From assembly GCA_004352715.1 (NCBI GenBank), contig SCFE01000041.1, forward strand, positions 972,376 to 1,036,375: a stretch of DNA of 64,000 bases, read 5' to 3'. The stretch is from Hofstenia miamia (Eukaryota; Xenacoelomorpha; Acoela). This document shows, in pieces, positions 34,201 to 44,917 of the stretch. The notes below the pieces were generated by a model. The model saw only the letters and a program-made list of their open reading frames with translations. It was not told where the DNA came from and searched no databases. How positions within the stretch are numbered: the stretch's first letter is position 1; the number at the start of each line of letters is the position of its first letter. A program made the position numbers and the translations under genes.

Positions 34201-36251
34201 TTCAATAGTAATAGTAATACTTTAAATATTTAACGTTTGACAATGAAAATATGGCTAAACATTAAATTTTCCCACTACTTACAAGCTAGTTATGTCTGAA
34301 AACACAAATAATTTTGTTAGTTGTGATGTAGTCGAGTCAAATTTAAGAAGACGTGTTGGGTCGTTTCCAAAAAGCTTAACCCGTTTCCAAGCCTGCTTCT
34401 GCTTTTGAGTCTAATAAATTTTCATCTTTGTCCTAAACCTTACATCAAAATTTCATATCCATTTCTATATGTAAACATCAGAGTTGGGAACGGGTCAAAT
34501 GTTTGACCATATGATCGGCCTGGTAAAAATTTACTATTCCAGGAGCGTAGCTAGGAATGACATTTTGTACCAAATCAATATGTTGTGCTAATATTAATGT
34601 TTAAAATCTAATCGAAATCAAATCATTTTGTTCCCACTTAGTTATTAATTAGATAGTGTTTGAAATAATCACTTGTATTGTTGTAGAACTTGTTTTGGCC
34701 GACTCGAGATTAATGAATTTTGTGAGGCATAGCACCAACCGACATATAAAAAATTGACCCGGGTCAGGTTAACTCGTTTGTATCTCTGGTACATAAAACT
34801 ATATTTTACTTTTAACTATTTCATTATCTTAATAGTTAATTATTTTTACTTATATTATATTCCTGTTTATGCAAATTAGTACTTTATTAAACGATTGTAC
34901 CCTGCTATTTAAAAAAGGTATTTTAAAATTTGGGCCTAATTTCGAGCTTGGACATACAAATTACAATAATAGAGGATACCTGCATGTAAGAAGCGGGTTG
35001 CTGCATTTTCTTTCACAAGAAGACGTCAAATTACAAATTTGCTTATAAAATGTGCCTTCTCTTACGAGTTCATCTTTGTTACAAACGCTATAACCAATTG
35101 GGCATGTACACTCAGGAAAGCAATCGTATTTTGTGTTGCATGTTTTTATTGAATTTCTAACTTCTCGATCATACATGCACTTATTATGAATGCAATCAAA
35201 GCCTGCGCAACCATCACAATACTNTACTTTCAATAGTAATAGTAATACTTTAAATATTTAACGTTTGACAATGAAAATATGGCTAAACATTAAATTTTCC
35301 CACTACTTACAAGCTAGTTATGTCTGAAAACACAAATAATTTTGTTAGTTGTGATGTAGTCGAGTCAAATTTAAGAAGACGTGTTGGGTCGTTTCCAAAA
35401 AGCTTAACCCGTTTCCAAGCCTGCTTCTGCTTTTGAGTCTAATAAATTTTCATCTTTGTCCTAAACCTTACATCAAAATTTCATATCCATTTCTATATGT
35501 AAACATCAGAGTTGGGAACGGGTCAAATGTTTGACCATATGATCGGCCTGGTAAAAATTTACTATTCCAGGAGCGTAGCTAGGAATGACATTTTGTACCA
35601 AATCAATATGTTGTGCTAATATTAATGTTTAAAATCTAATCGAAATCAAATCATTTTGTTCCCACTTAGTTATTAATTAGATAGTGTTTGAAATAATCAC
35701 TTGTATTGTTGTAGAACTTGTTTTGGCCGACTCGAGATTAATGAATTTTGTGAGGCATAGCACCAACCGACATATAAAAAATTGACCCGGGTCAGGTTAA
35801 CTCGTTTGTATCTCTGGTACATAAAACTATATTTTACTTTTAACTATTTCATTATCTTAATAGTTAATTATTTTTACTTATATTATATTCCTGTTTATGC
35901 AAATTAGTACTTTATTAAACGATTGTACCCTGCTATTTAAAAAAGGTATTTTAAAATTTGGGCCTAATTTCGAGCTTGGACATACAAATTACAATAATAG
36001 AGGATACCTGCATGTAAGAAGCGGGTTGCTGCATTTTCTTTCACAAGAAGACGTCAAATTACAAATTTGCTTATAAAATGTGCCTTCTCTTACGAGTTCA
36101 TCTTTGTTACAAACGCTATAACCAATTGGGCATGTACACTCAGGAAAGCAATCGTATTTTGTGTTGCATGTTTTTATTGAATTTCTAACTTCTCGATCAT
36201 ACATGCACTTATTATGAATGCAATCAAAGCCTGCGCAACCATCACAATACT
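34197..36251. repeat. 1,027-base direct duplication around single N (35224)
   Basis: Bases 34197-35223 and 35225-36251 appear identical throughout, with one N between. The first copy carries a second, truncated copy of the 3' half of the LDLa signal exon (34961-35220). Perfect identity plus the N means an unmerged contig overlap is far more likely than a biological duplication. The copy at 35225-36251 is continuous with the intact exon. Confidence 0.9.
34340..34830. mobile_element. Possible non-autonomous element with GGGTC/GACCC words (also in duplicate at about 35368-35858)
   Basis: Words GGGTCGTTTCC, AACCCGTTTCC, AACGGGTCAAATG, TTTGACC and GACCCGGGTCAGGTT occur in both orientations. A CAGGAGCGTAGCTAGG-like string at about 34540, common at DNA-transposon ends, lies between them. 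I could not define the termini. The pattern resembles the other word-array elements in the window. Confidence 0.3.
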
Positions 36252-36561
36252 TTTCATCTTCACTAGTTGGACAATCAGCAACTTGATTACAAACATTACC
36301 AGGTGGAATGCAAACATTCGGAAAGTTTTTGCATCTAATTCTTGAACTTTTACAACTATAGAAATCATTGTTTTCATCATCAAAGTTTGTCTTACAATCC
36401 TTGAAGCCATCATTAACTTTAAGAACAGAAATGCAAGTGGAATCTTTACACGTGTATTCATGTATTGAGCAAGGGCTGTCGCAATTAAACCCATCTTCAG
36501 GAGTACAGGCGCTTATGAATTTAAGGAAAATCGCAAAACAGCAAATAATTAAGTAATTCAT
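36008..36561 (-). CDS. First coding exon: signal peptide and LDLa repeats of 7TM receptor
   Basis: The exon starts at ATG with a signal peptide ('MNYLIICCFAIFLKFISA', cleavage likely before Cys19). Cys-rich modules follow. One is at about 27-70 ('CDSPCSIHEYTC', then 'DGFKDCKTNFDDE'). A clear LDLa repeat at about 74-107 contains 'CIPPGNVCNQVADCPTSEDE'. Two diverged modules reach residue 184. The donor GCAG|GTATCC at 36007 leaves two bases of a codon (phase 2), and the frame stops a few codons into the intron. It shares strand, module type and order with the LDLa and TM exons at 21.9-19.7 kb. Phase 2 does not fit the start of the 21941 exon (which needs one preceding base), so an exon may be missing between. 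A separate secreted LDLa protein is the alternative. Confidence 0.75.
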
Positions 36562-37800
36562 GACATAATATTTTGTTAAATGTTTTGCATTGAGACTTAT
36601 TCAGTTTTTGCACCAATAAAAACCTGCTCAATAAATATATGCGATTGGCTTAAATTCTGTAAAAATGAAGTAAAGTAATAACTATTTATTTGCAATGGTA
36701 GGGCCTACATCTCAACTTAACAACAGACTTATTTAAATATATTCCAAAATTATGCTGCATCAAACCCAGAATTGTCATTGAGACGAGCCTCTAACTAATA
36801 TTGAGCATTATTAGCCAAGCCATTTAATAGTTTTGCTTGTTGACTTGATGATGCAGACATGTCACATTTTCTCATTCAATATACCTTTTTTTTATAATCT
36901 TATCTTAAAATATTTATTAAATAATAGGAAGATTAATGTAAACAATTCTGAGAACGCAATATTGTTTAAAAAATATTGAGCTCATTGAAATGTTTTATGT
37001 GCGCATATCAAGCACCCTCCAATATAGTATCTAGCATCCGTATAGATTTTTTGTATCCAACACCCTGTAGATATTTTAAAATTTTGTATCCATAGCCTGC
37101 ATATATATATATTGATACAAAAAACTGAAATTGTATAACGCAAATTTTAAGCAAAATATTTTATAATCAAATCTTTGCATAATTTTGAAATTTCAAAAGA
37201 TCAATATTCCTTCTCTTCTTGACAGTCCCTACAACCCCTAACGCTTGTCTTACCATTGCATTAATTTTTGGAAGTACATTGTACAGAGTACATTTTAGAT
37301 TTTAGAGCAGCTACCAGTTGTCTTTGACTAATGACATTAAAAGAAGATGACTAGTGACGTCTATTTTGGAATTTTCTTGAACATGTTTTCTACACCATTC
37401 TCATCCAACAATGAAGGTATGACGGATAATCAATGTTCATTGAATGTAGATGAAATTCGTTACATGAATAACATTAAAAACTTTATTATTTTAATAATGC
37501 ATTTTATGTTTTCTTTGTAAATAAATATATTCATTTTCTCCGTGGAAGCATTTATATATATTTATTTTCTCCTTTTTAGAAACATATTTTTGGTTGGAAA
37601 TATTTATTTTCCAAGTAGGATGTTAGCAAAAAGATTTCAGTCTCTCAAGCAAGATGTTAGTATATTCAAAATATATTAAACCTGAAGAGAGTAATTCTTT
37701 TAAAATTTTTGCATATGAAAAGAGTTCTAATCTAATTGCTTAACAATTATGTAAATAATGTATAGAAAAATTAGTTGAATTTTGATCAATAGGTTATTGA
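36562..37800. other. Upstream region of receptor gene, nothing further recognised
   Basis: AT-rich. Presumably includes the promoter and 5' UTR of the minus-strand receptor gene. No TATA or initiator element can be singled out with confidence in this composition. Confidence 0.3.
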
Positions 37801-37835
37801 TTGCAACATAATTCTGTCAACAAAACATAATATAG

Positions 37836-38041
37836 TAGAATGAGATCAGAGATAAACAGCTTTACATCGACACAGTCAAATTACTAAATTACACAGTAGC
37901 CACCCCAGATAAGCCTGCCAAGGTCATAAATGTCAGAGTGGCACGCAGTACAAACCTGCAAATTACATGTGGCTATCTAGAGAAATCTTCCATACGACTA
38001 TACAAAAAAATTTCAAAACATTTAATATCTACAGGCGTTTG
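37836..38041 (+). other. Possible fibronectin type III-like coding fragment
   Basis: An open plus-strand frame without Met has text resembling the junction of two FN3 domains: 'LYIDTVKLLNYTVATPDKPA' then 'KVINVRVARSTNLQITCGYL'. The L..Y.V.TP..P..V.V....S..L.I pattern is the FN3 domain boundary. The frame is about 67 codons long and bounded by stops, with weak splice sites. It may be an exon of an unseen plus-strand gene, a gene relic, or coincidence. Confidence 0.3.
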
Positions 38042-38907
38042 AAATCGCTTAAATATCTATGATAAACAATATAGCTACACTATCATTTGCAAAACTTACT
38101 ATCAATTTACATGAATGGTAGCCAAATAATGTTATATAATGCCATTAATAACAAAATTAAATAATAAATGCTATATATTTGAAAAATTTTTGTCATTGAA
38201 TTTATAAACTGCATAACCATCCTCATTGTTCGTGTGAGGATGGACTAATAATTTTGAGAAGTTTTATTTTACTATTTTTGTAATTGCTAACAAAGTGTAG
38301 TTATAGTGGTGCTATACTTAGTAAGGTTACATGCAAGTAATCCATATTGTTGCTACATTTTTCTGTCCCTACTCACATAATTTCTTGCGTCCGGCCAAAT
38401 TCAAAATAAAGCGCTTTCACAAATCTGTCTTACTATTTTCAATAAAATTGTACGTGCATGTCTTGTGATAATGTGACAACTGATATCTTTCAAGCAAAGA
38501 GTTCCCAAACAAGTGCTGTAAGGATTACTTAATCAATCTTTGAAAAAGCGTTGCCTAAGTTGTGTCATTTTGGAATAAATGCTCACTACGATTATTGGCA
38601 TTCCTAATGATGCATCCATCATTTTCTTTGGTCTTCTACAGAGAGCCCGGAAGCAACTGAAAATTAGGGGTAAGACTTTCAAAGCTTAAATGCTTATGTT
38701 TTTTGAATTGTTTGAATATTAGACAAGCTTAATGATGTGATATATTTATCACTCTTAGATCAACCTTAGTAACTAAGGATATCGAAACCCTGCAATTTTT
38801 ACATTCTTTACAAAATACATACTAGATTTATCGTTATCTTAATTGCATGAATGTGTTAATATTTCAATAAACAAAAGCTCAGTTAAACCATTTTTATGAT
38901 CTAAGAT

Positions 38908-39227
38908 ATGAAAGGCATTTCTCTGTCAATTATCTCAAGAATCGAGAAAGAACTTGCGCCAAGAGAAATAATAATATTATACCCTGCTTCCAAATTTCTA
39001 CTTGAAAACTTAAAATCATAGAAGAATCTAATAAATTCAGATGATGAAGTTCGTCACCTGGCAAACATTGCTCAAATGGGCTATGCTATCACAGCATTCA
39101 CAGAGCATTTCCTGATAACATGCCTTCAAAAATATCATGGAGCAGTGAAGCAGTTTTTGTTTGTATTCACAATCGAGAAAATCGCAATCACAATCAGCAG
39201 CATGCTGATAGGAAGGTATGAAAAGTA
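38908..39227 (+). pseudogene. Unidentified plus-strand ORF with one in-frame TAG
   Basis: From ATG at 38908 the frame reads about 40 codons ('MKGISLSIISRIEKELAPRE...'), one TAG, then about 67 further codons ('DDEVRHLANIAQMGYAITAF', 'KYHGAVKQFLFVFTIEK') to a stop near 39225. A donor-like AGGAAG|GTATGA lies at about 39216. The amino-acid composition is balanced, unlike random AT-rich frames. I do not recognise the family. It could be two exons, a pseudogene, or a domesticated element fragment. Confidence 0.35.
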
Positions 39228-39229
39228 AA

Positions 39230-40700
39230 GTTAATTACGCAAATGGAAAATTTAATAAGACTCGTTAATTTTGCATTATTGATCCGCAATAGAAATTAAT
39301 GTATACTAAATTTTGCATATATATGTGAATTTACTCATTTGTAAAATGGCATTGGCGTAGTTTTTTAAAATGGAAATTGAGTTCAAGAAATATATTTGAA
39401 ATTTAATCCAAAAAAATAGAAAGTAAGATTATGTGTACTTATTTTGATGAAAAGTACAGTAAATATGCAATAACTTTGAACTCCTTCACGCTAGACCAAG
39501 ATGATATGGTATGAATCATCCATTTTAGTGGATAACGAAGTTTGATTGTTTGAATACCTGTTGGCAAGGCTTTGGCATAGCTATTCCATTTCAATTTAGA
39601 ATTTCTACACGCAATGTCCAGTATGGGTTGATGCCATTATCGAAACGTGAGTCAAATTTAGCCATTGTTTGCAATTAGAACTTGATTAAAGCCTTGCTCA
39701 GCCAATGCACCTAAATGATCACTTGAATAAAAGATACTTTAGATTAACTTTCGACCTGATTTTGGTAAATATATTCCCTCATCTTGGGACTCTTTTCTAA
39801 TACTTGGTGGAATTCTGGCTCAGCAGATTTCATGAAAAGTGGGAATTTAACTAAATTACATGTACATGTAGAACTGATAAACTTCAAAGAGGATTCCTTA
39901 AAGTTTTAGAATATAATAGCAAAATGTGCATTTTAGAAGTTAAGTAAGCACAATAAAATGTTATATTATGATTAGGCCAGCATATCATGTTCGAAATTTG
40001 TGTGCTTCATGTAAGCTTAGGAATTATATTTACTGATCATTAGCCTACGACATTAGTTAGCAAATTTGAATTATTCAAAAATGTTTTATTGCCAGACTAA
40101 TTCAAATTTCTCCAATTCAGAGGAAAAAATGTTTTACTCATTGAGCTGATATCTTACGAACCACGAAAAATCCAATCTAAAATAATATTTTTGAATCCGC
40201 TTGATTATTGAGAAACATCCAGGAGTTCGCCAATCAAAACTTTATGTGCTGTATGCTTGTGTTTAGCTTACCTAAAGCGATTATTACTCAAGAAATATTT
40301 AATTGCTTGACCAAAATAATAGTTGATGTGAGTTCCGAACCAATTATTAGCATGAAATGTTGGCTTAGCCCATTTCTCACTACCTAAATTAATGACTTGC
40401 CTATACACAGTCAGAGCCTATATCCACTTTTTTTATAAAGAAAGGGGTAGAATGACGTATATAAGATGTTTGTAAGGGGTGAAACCATCATTCTGCCCCA
40501 AGAAAATAGCATTGGATTGACACCCACGTCGACTGTTTAAGCTATATCATAAATTTCTACTATAGTCTCAAAAAAAATTTTGAAGACAGCAGTATTTAGG
40601 CCTAGTAAAAAATGATAATAATGCCAACTTTTAATTGATTTTATATAGAATGTAATTAAGTTTTACAAGGGCTGGAAATAAATTCATGCAAATCTAATCT
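39230..40700. other. Intergenic AT-rich sequence with possible 3' UTR of scaffold gene
   Basis: An ATTAAA variant poly(A) signal on the minus strand at 40630-40635 is about 90 bases past the scaffold gene's stop. Otherwise nothing was recognised. Confidence 0.35.
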
Positions 40701-40721
40701 ATTAACTAAGCATCACAATTA

Positions 40722-41099
40722 CTATAAGTAAACACTTAAATCTTTAGTAGGTTGATCCTCATTGAGAGACCTCAATATTTCAGGCGAGTAAAGTTCAACC
40801 ATCTGCATTAAATCGTCGTACTGAAGCTTCATTTCTGTTGCTGCTTCGACATTTAGTTTTAAAGCAGCGATCAATGTTTCTTTATCAACAGATTGCAGGC
40901 ACTTTTTAGTAATGTCATCCATGTCTTCAAGAGTTTTGTCCGCATTAGTGGAACGTTTGAATATCGCGAGTTCCATTTCGGCTTCTAATACTTTCAAGGA
41001 TTCTTCTGCCTTTGCACGCGCTTCAGTTACATTTTCCAAATAAAACTTCAAGTTATTCAATTCATTTTCTAGATTTGTTTTCTCTTCTATGGTAGTGGC
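40722..41099 (-). CDS. SAM/RA/PDZ scaffold gene, exon 3 (C-terminal coiled coil)
   Basis: The acceptor ACATTTAG precedes codon GCC at 41099, so the exon starts in phase 0 and matches the phase-0 donor of exon 2. It encodes 125 residues: a heptad-rich coiled coil ('NLENELNNLKFYLENVTEAR') followed by a short helical tail ending 'EDQPTKDLSVYL', then a stop. The C-terminal -VYL has the hydrophobic ending of a class II PDZ ligand, though it may not be used as one. The upstream intron is 1,167 bases (41100-42266). Confidence 0.8.
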   Translation of the reverse strand, partial: ATTIEEKTNLENELNNLKFYLENVTEARAKAEESLKVLEAEMELAIFKRSTNADKTLEDMDDITKKCLQSVDKETLIAALKLNVEAATEMKLQYDDLMQMVELYSPEILRSLNEDQPTKDLSVYL

Positions 41100-42266
41100 C
41101 TAAATGTCAGTGTTTTTATAGATAATTTTAACTAATTCCACCTCAAAATTAAGTTAATTAATTGAGCGTAATTAGGTATTTTGAAAGTAGCATACTAGCT
41201 ATTTTTCTTTTGGTGATAAATTAATGAAATATTGAATAAATGCATTTGAACGCAATGCATGTGTAAAGCCACATAAGTTCTCATACAATGCTGTCTATCT
41301 CCTAATGCCTTAATAGAAACAAGTTTCTTCTTCGATTGCTTACAAATCATCCTCTTGATCACCCACTTGCTGTAATTTGTGTTTTGCCATTGGTGAATAA
41401 GACACCCAGACAGAGTTGTAGAGCTGAAAGAGATCCGGTCTAGGCCAGTCCGGACCTTTGCTTATATAATGTCTTATCTGAACTTCATATCTTAATCGGT
41501 CCGAAATGGTTTCTTTATGCTAGATATGGCCAATAAACTAAGTGTCAACAATAAAGTTAATGAATTGAAAACAAATCGTCACTGTATTTCACGCTGCGGA
41601 AAAGGGCTGCAATATTCCATTAGTTGCTGAAAACGAGCCGAGAATTATAGTTGATTTTTAGAGCCAAAAAAAATTGGCCCATGTCTATCACTGCGCTTAC
41701 GTAGCTAGTCAAAGTTATTCATTATTTTAAACAGATTGGAAGGACTATCTAAAGCTATTCTTACACATGACCATCTATGTACTAAATTTAATTGATAAGG
41801 TGTCACGTAAAAATGTTGATGATAATATGTGGTAAAATGTTGGGAAAGCATATGCTGATTACCATCACTAGCAAAGCGTGGAACCAATTTATAAGCACAA
41901 CGAGTATTGAGTAATTTGTTTCAATAGTTAACTAAGGAAAACTCAACTAAGAACGCTGACATTGTTTTCAAGGACTCATTTCGGTTTCATTATTTTGAAA
42001 ACTATGTAAAACGAAATTGAATATAAATTTAAATAGTTTTAAAAACATTTTTAGGGTAAACACGAAGTCTGAAAACCCAAAGATGCTAGAAAATTATGAA
42101 TTGAAATTTATTTAAATAAATCAGAAAATTACATCTGACTTACAGATAGACAAATATAATATTTTAAGACATATATTTTTTTAGTCAGGTTTGATTGTTT
42201 CAAGAAGTTCATTGTCATAAGAACATCTCTAATATATCTTAAATTGGTTGTTAATGAAACCGTTAC

Positions 42267-42479
42267 CAAAAATTGCGACGTTTCTTGATGTGCTTCACCC
42301 AATTTACTAAGCAAGTGCTGCAATTCAGAATTTTCTACACGTTTCTGCTCAAGATCCAACCTGAGTTTTCCATTTTCATTGGAAAAGTAGGTTTGAGAGT
42401 ATTCCAGCCTTTCCAGTCGATCATTCATTTCTTCTTTCTGGGCCGTGGCTTCTTGTAGCTTTTCTTTTGCATAAACCTC
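42267..42479 (-). CDS. SAM/RA/PDZ scaffold gene, exon 2 (coiled coil)
   Basis: 71 codons, phase 0 at both ends. The acceptor AATGTTTAG is at 42480 and the donor TTTTTG|GTAACG at 42266. The whole exon is coiled coil ('KEKLQEATAQKEEMNDRLER' ... 'EQKRVENSELQHLLSKLGEA'), continuing the helix that begins at the end of exon 1. It probably mediates dimerisation or partner binding. The upstream intron is 503 bases (42480-42982). Confidence 0.82.
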
Positions 42480-42982
42480 CTAAACATTAAGCAAATATGA
42501 TCCTCTTTTTAAAATTAGTTGTTGCAATGCAAAAATGTAGATGGAAAATCTTGATCCTCTTAAGAAAAAAAATTATTTGCTGCAATGCAAAAATGCCGTT
42601 GAAAAATCTAGTTGAATCTAGTGATATTTCACCATTTGAAAGTCTTCTGTACTTTCGCGAAGGTTCAGTGTTAAATAACGAATTCAATTCGTTTTGCAAT
42701 GTACGGATTCAAGAATAATTGTGGTGATTACGTATATTTACACAATAACTTACATACGTGTGTCTGTGGAAGCTATAAAGATTGAATTCAAAAAGTTTCT
42801 ACGCAAATAGTTTTAGCACTGCCTAAAGACGCTAAATTAAGTGAAATATTTTTAAACTATGAAATATGAAACCAATAACTAGTGGTAATTGCAACACCAA
42901 TCCAAGCAATGAATATGGTAAAATATTTCTAAATCATTATACTTATGCTAATATTTAATTAAATTATTAAATGGTATCATAC

Positions 42983-44917
42983 CTGTTTTCTTGATTCCTT
43001 TAACTTATCGATTGATAAAGTATCAACTTCATTTGTGTTTCGAAGTAAAACCAATTTAAATGCTTCCTCAAGAGACGCTTGACGTACGAACTGTAACAGT
43101 CGTTGTGAACTCCAGGACAAAGTCGAGACCCCATTTATTTCTAGAATTGTATCGTCAATTTGAAGCATACTTTCTCTATTTGTAGATGATACTTTGCAGG
43201 TTTCATTCCAACTACAGTTAATTATTTCTGCATCCTTAACCACGCATGTAAAAATAAGCTTAGGATTTCTAGCTATAGAATAAAGACTTAGGTGATCATC
43301 AGAGAAATTTTCCTGCGAGAGTTCTCCTTTCAACTTTTCCAAAAAAATCTTTTCATTCACGTATACTGTAAGCAAAGATTTGAAAACTCTTGCTTGTAAA
43401 TTTGTTCTATCATCAACATCGTTCAATGCTTCAATTTTATGGACTTCTTGTTTAAGCCAATCAATGGACTTCTCAACGTCTGCGAGCTTTTCTTGTGCTA
43501 ACCGTGCAAATTTTTGCCGATTACGTTTTTCACTATGGGCGTTCATAAAAATTGTGTGATTGTTAAAAATGGTCCCAATAGCACTTTCTTGATGTCTTAC
43601 ACAATCATGTGCTACTTTATAAAATGAAGTAGTAGAGCTAGCGGTTACCTTTAAGATTTCAAATTGATGAGGAGTTCCTTTCCAGGAATTGACAATGGGT
43701 AGTAGTTGCTCATGACGACCGATTTGCTTCACTACACTCTCAAGAGTGCACTCAAACAACTGACAGTTTGCAATGACTTGGTTTGAACAATTTCTTAAAT
43801 GAGTAAGAAGAAGATCTTCCGCTGTCATACCTTCTGTTATCAACACAGGAAGAATATCTTTCTCGACTCTATTGGACAATATAACCTCAACCGCACCCAT
43901 TTGATCAGAAGTGTATGAATTACTCCTTTGAGGCAGCATGTCGATTTCTTTTGGTCGACCCAATCTGTTCGGCGTGACATTGTCAAGATGGCGCTCTGGG
44001 AAAAACAGTTGATTGTTTCTTGTTGAAATATCGTTGGGATTGCTCATTAATTTCATGGACGCGTTTGACTCTGTTCGTCGCACAGTTGTAATGCAGAACG
44101 ATGAATCAACTTCTGAATTATTAATTTTAGCAGGTTTCACCTTCTTATTTTGACTGAAGATACTAGATAGTCTGCGAATAGGCTTAACCATTATATTTTT
44201 ATTTTCTTGATCAATTTTTATTGCTTCCTCATTATTGTAGTAAGCATGGAAGTTCTCTATGATGGCTTTGGATGTTCCAATGTCATCGAGCCCATAATTT
44301 GACAAATCCCGTGTTGTAATGCCTTTAAGTTTTCTTCCATCAATATCTTTAGAACAAAGAGCATTACTAGCACGATGGAACCCACTAAAATTCAGCCAAT
44401 CACACACCTGCTTGTTAGACCATTTTTCTGGATGAACACTCTTCCATGACCAAATCGATTCCTCCCAACGCGGAGGCTTTTCTATAATTCCATCATATGA
44501 GCTAGTCTCACTTTCATGCCTACCAATCTTGGTTAGTACTAATTTAAGTTCCGAAATTAAAGCTTTCTTTTGTGAATCAGGCTCCAACGATGACTTAAGA
44601 TCTGTATCACTTGCATAAACAGGGCTATCAGTGAGATTATTCAACGTAAAATTAGGCAGACTTCGTGCTTTGTATATAGAAACATTGTGATGTACTCTAA
44701 CTGAGCTTGGAATCGGCTTACTAATAACAATGTCTTCTGCATCCTGCTTTTGCTCAAGTTTCCTTTTTTTATTGATAAAAAAGCGTGGTCTTTTAATTTT
44801 AGTAAATCGGCTCTTCTTACTTGGTGTTGGTGAAGGCTCTGCTCTTGGAATGTAGTCATCGTCTAGTTTGGAACTAAACGGTTTTTCAGGATGTAATTTC
44901 ATTGTAACATTTTGCAT
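42983..44917 (-). CDS. SAM/RA/PDZ scaffold gene, exon 1 (SAM, RA-like, PDZ)
   Basis: 645 codons from ATG (context AATAAAATGC) to the donor AAACAG|GTATGA. Residues 1-115 are low-complexity and basic ('KKSRFTKIKRPRFFINKKRK'). Residues 163-228 form a SAM domain ('WSNKQVCDWLNFSGF', 'IDGRKLKGITTRDLSNYGL'). Residues 341-425 resemble a Ras-association/ubiquitin-like fold ('GAVEVILSNRVEKDILPVLI', then 'ECTLESVVKQIGRHEQLLPI'). About 465-500 is a coiled coil. About 550-628 is a PDZ domain ('LQIDDTILEINGVSTLSWS', then 'AFKLVLLRN'). With exons 2 and 3 the protein is about 841 residues. SAM, RA and PDZ together suggest a cytoplasmic scaffold near Ras-family GTPases and membrane receptors. SAM plus PDZ recalls CNK proteins, but the CRIC and PH domains of that family are not seen, so I give no name. 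Confidence 0.85.

Noticed and set aside
34961-35233. Second LDLa gene
   Set aside because: Identical to part of 36008-36561 and located in the 1,027-base assembly duplicate.
42977-44917. Annotation of the scaffold as a CNK orthologue
   Set aside because: SAM and PDZ are present, but the region between them looks RA-like rather than CRIC, and no PH domain is encoded in the exons seen.
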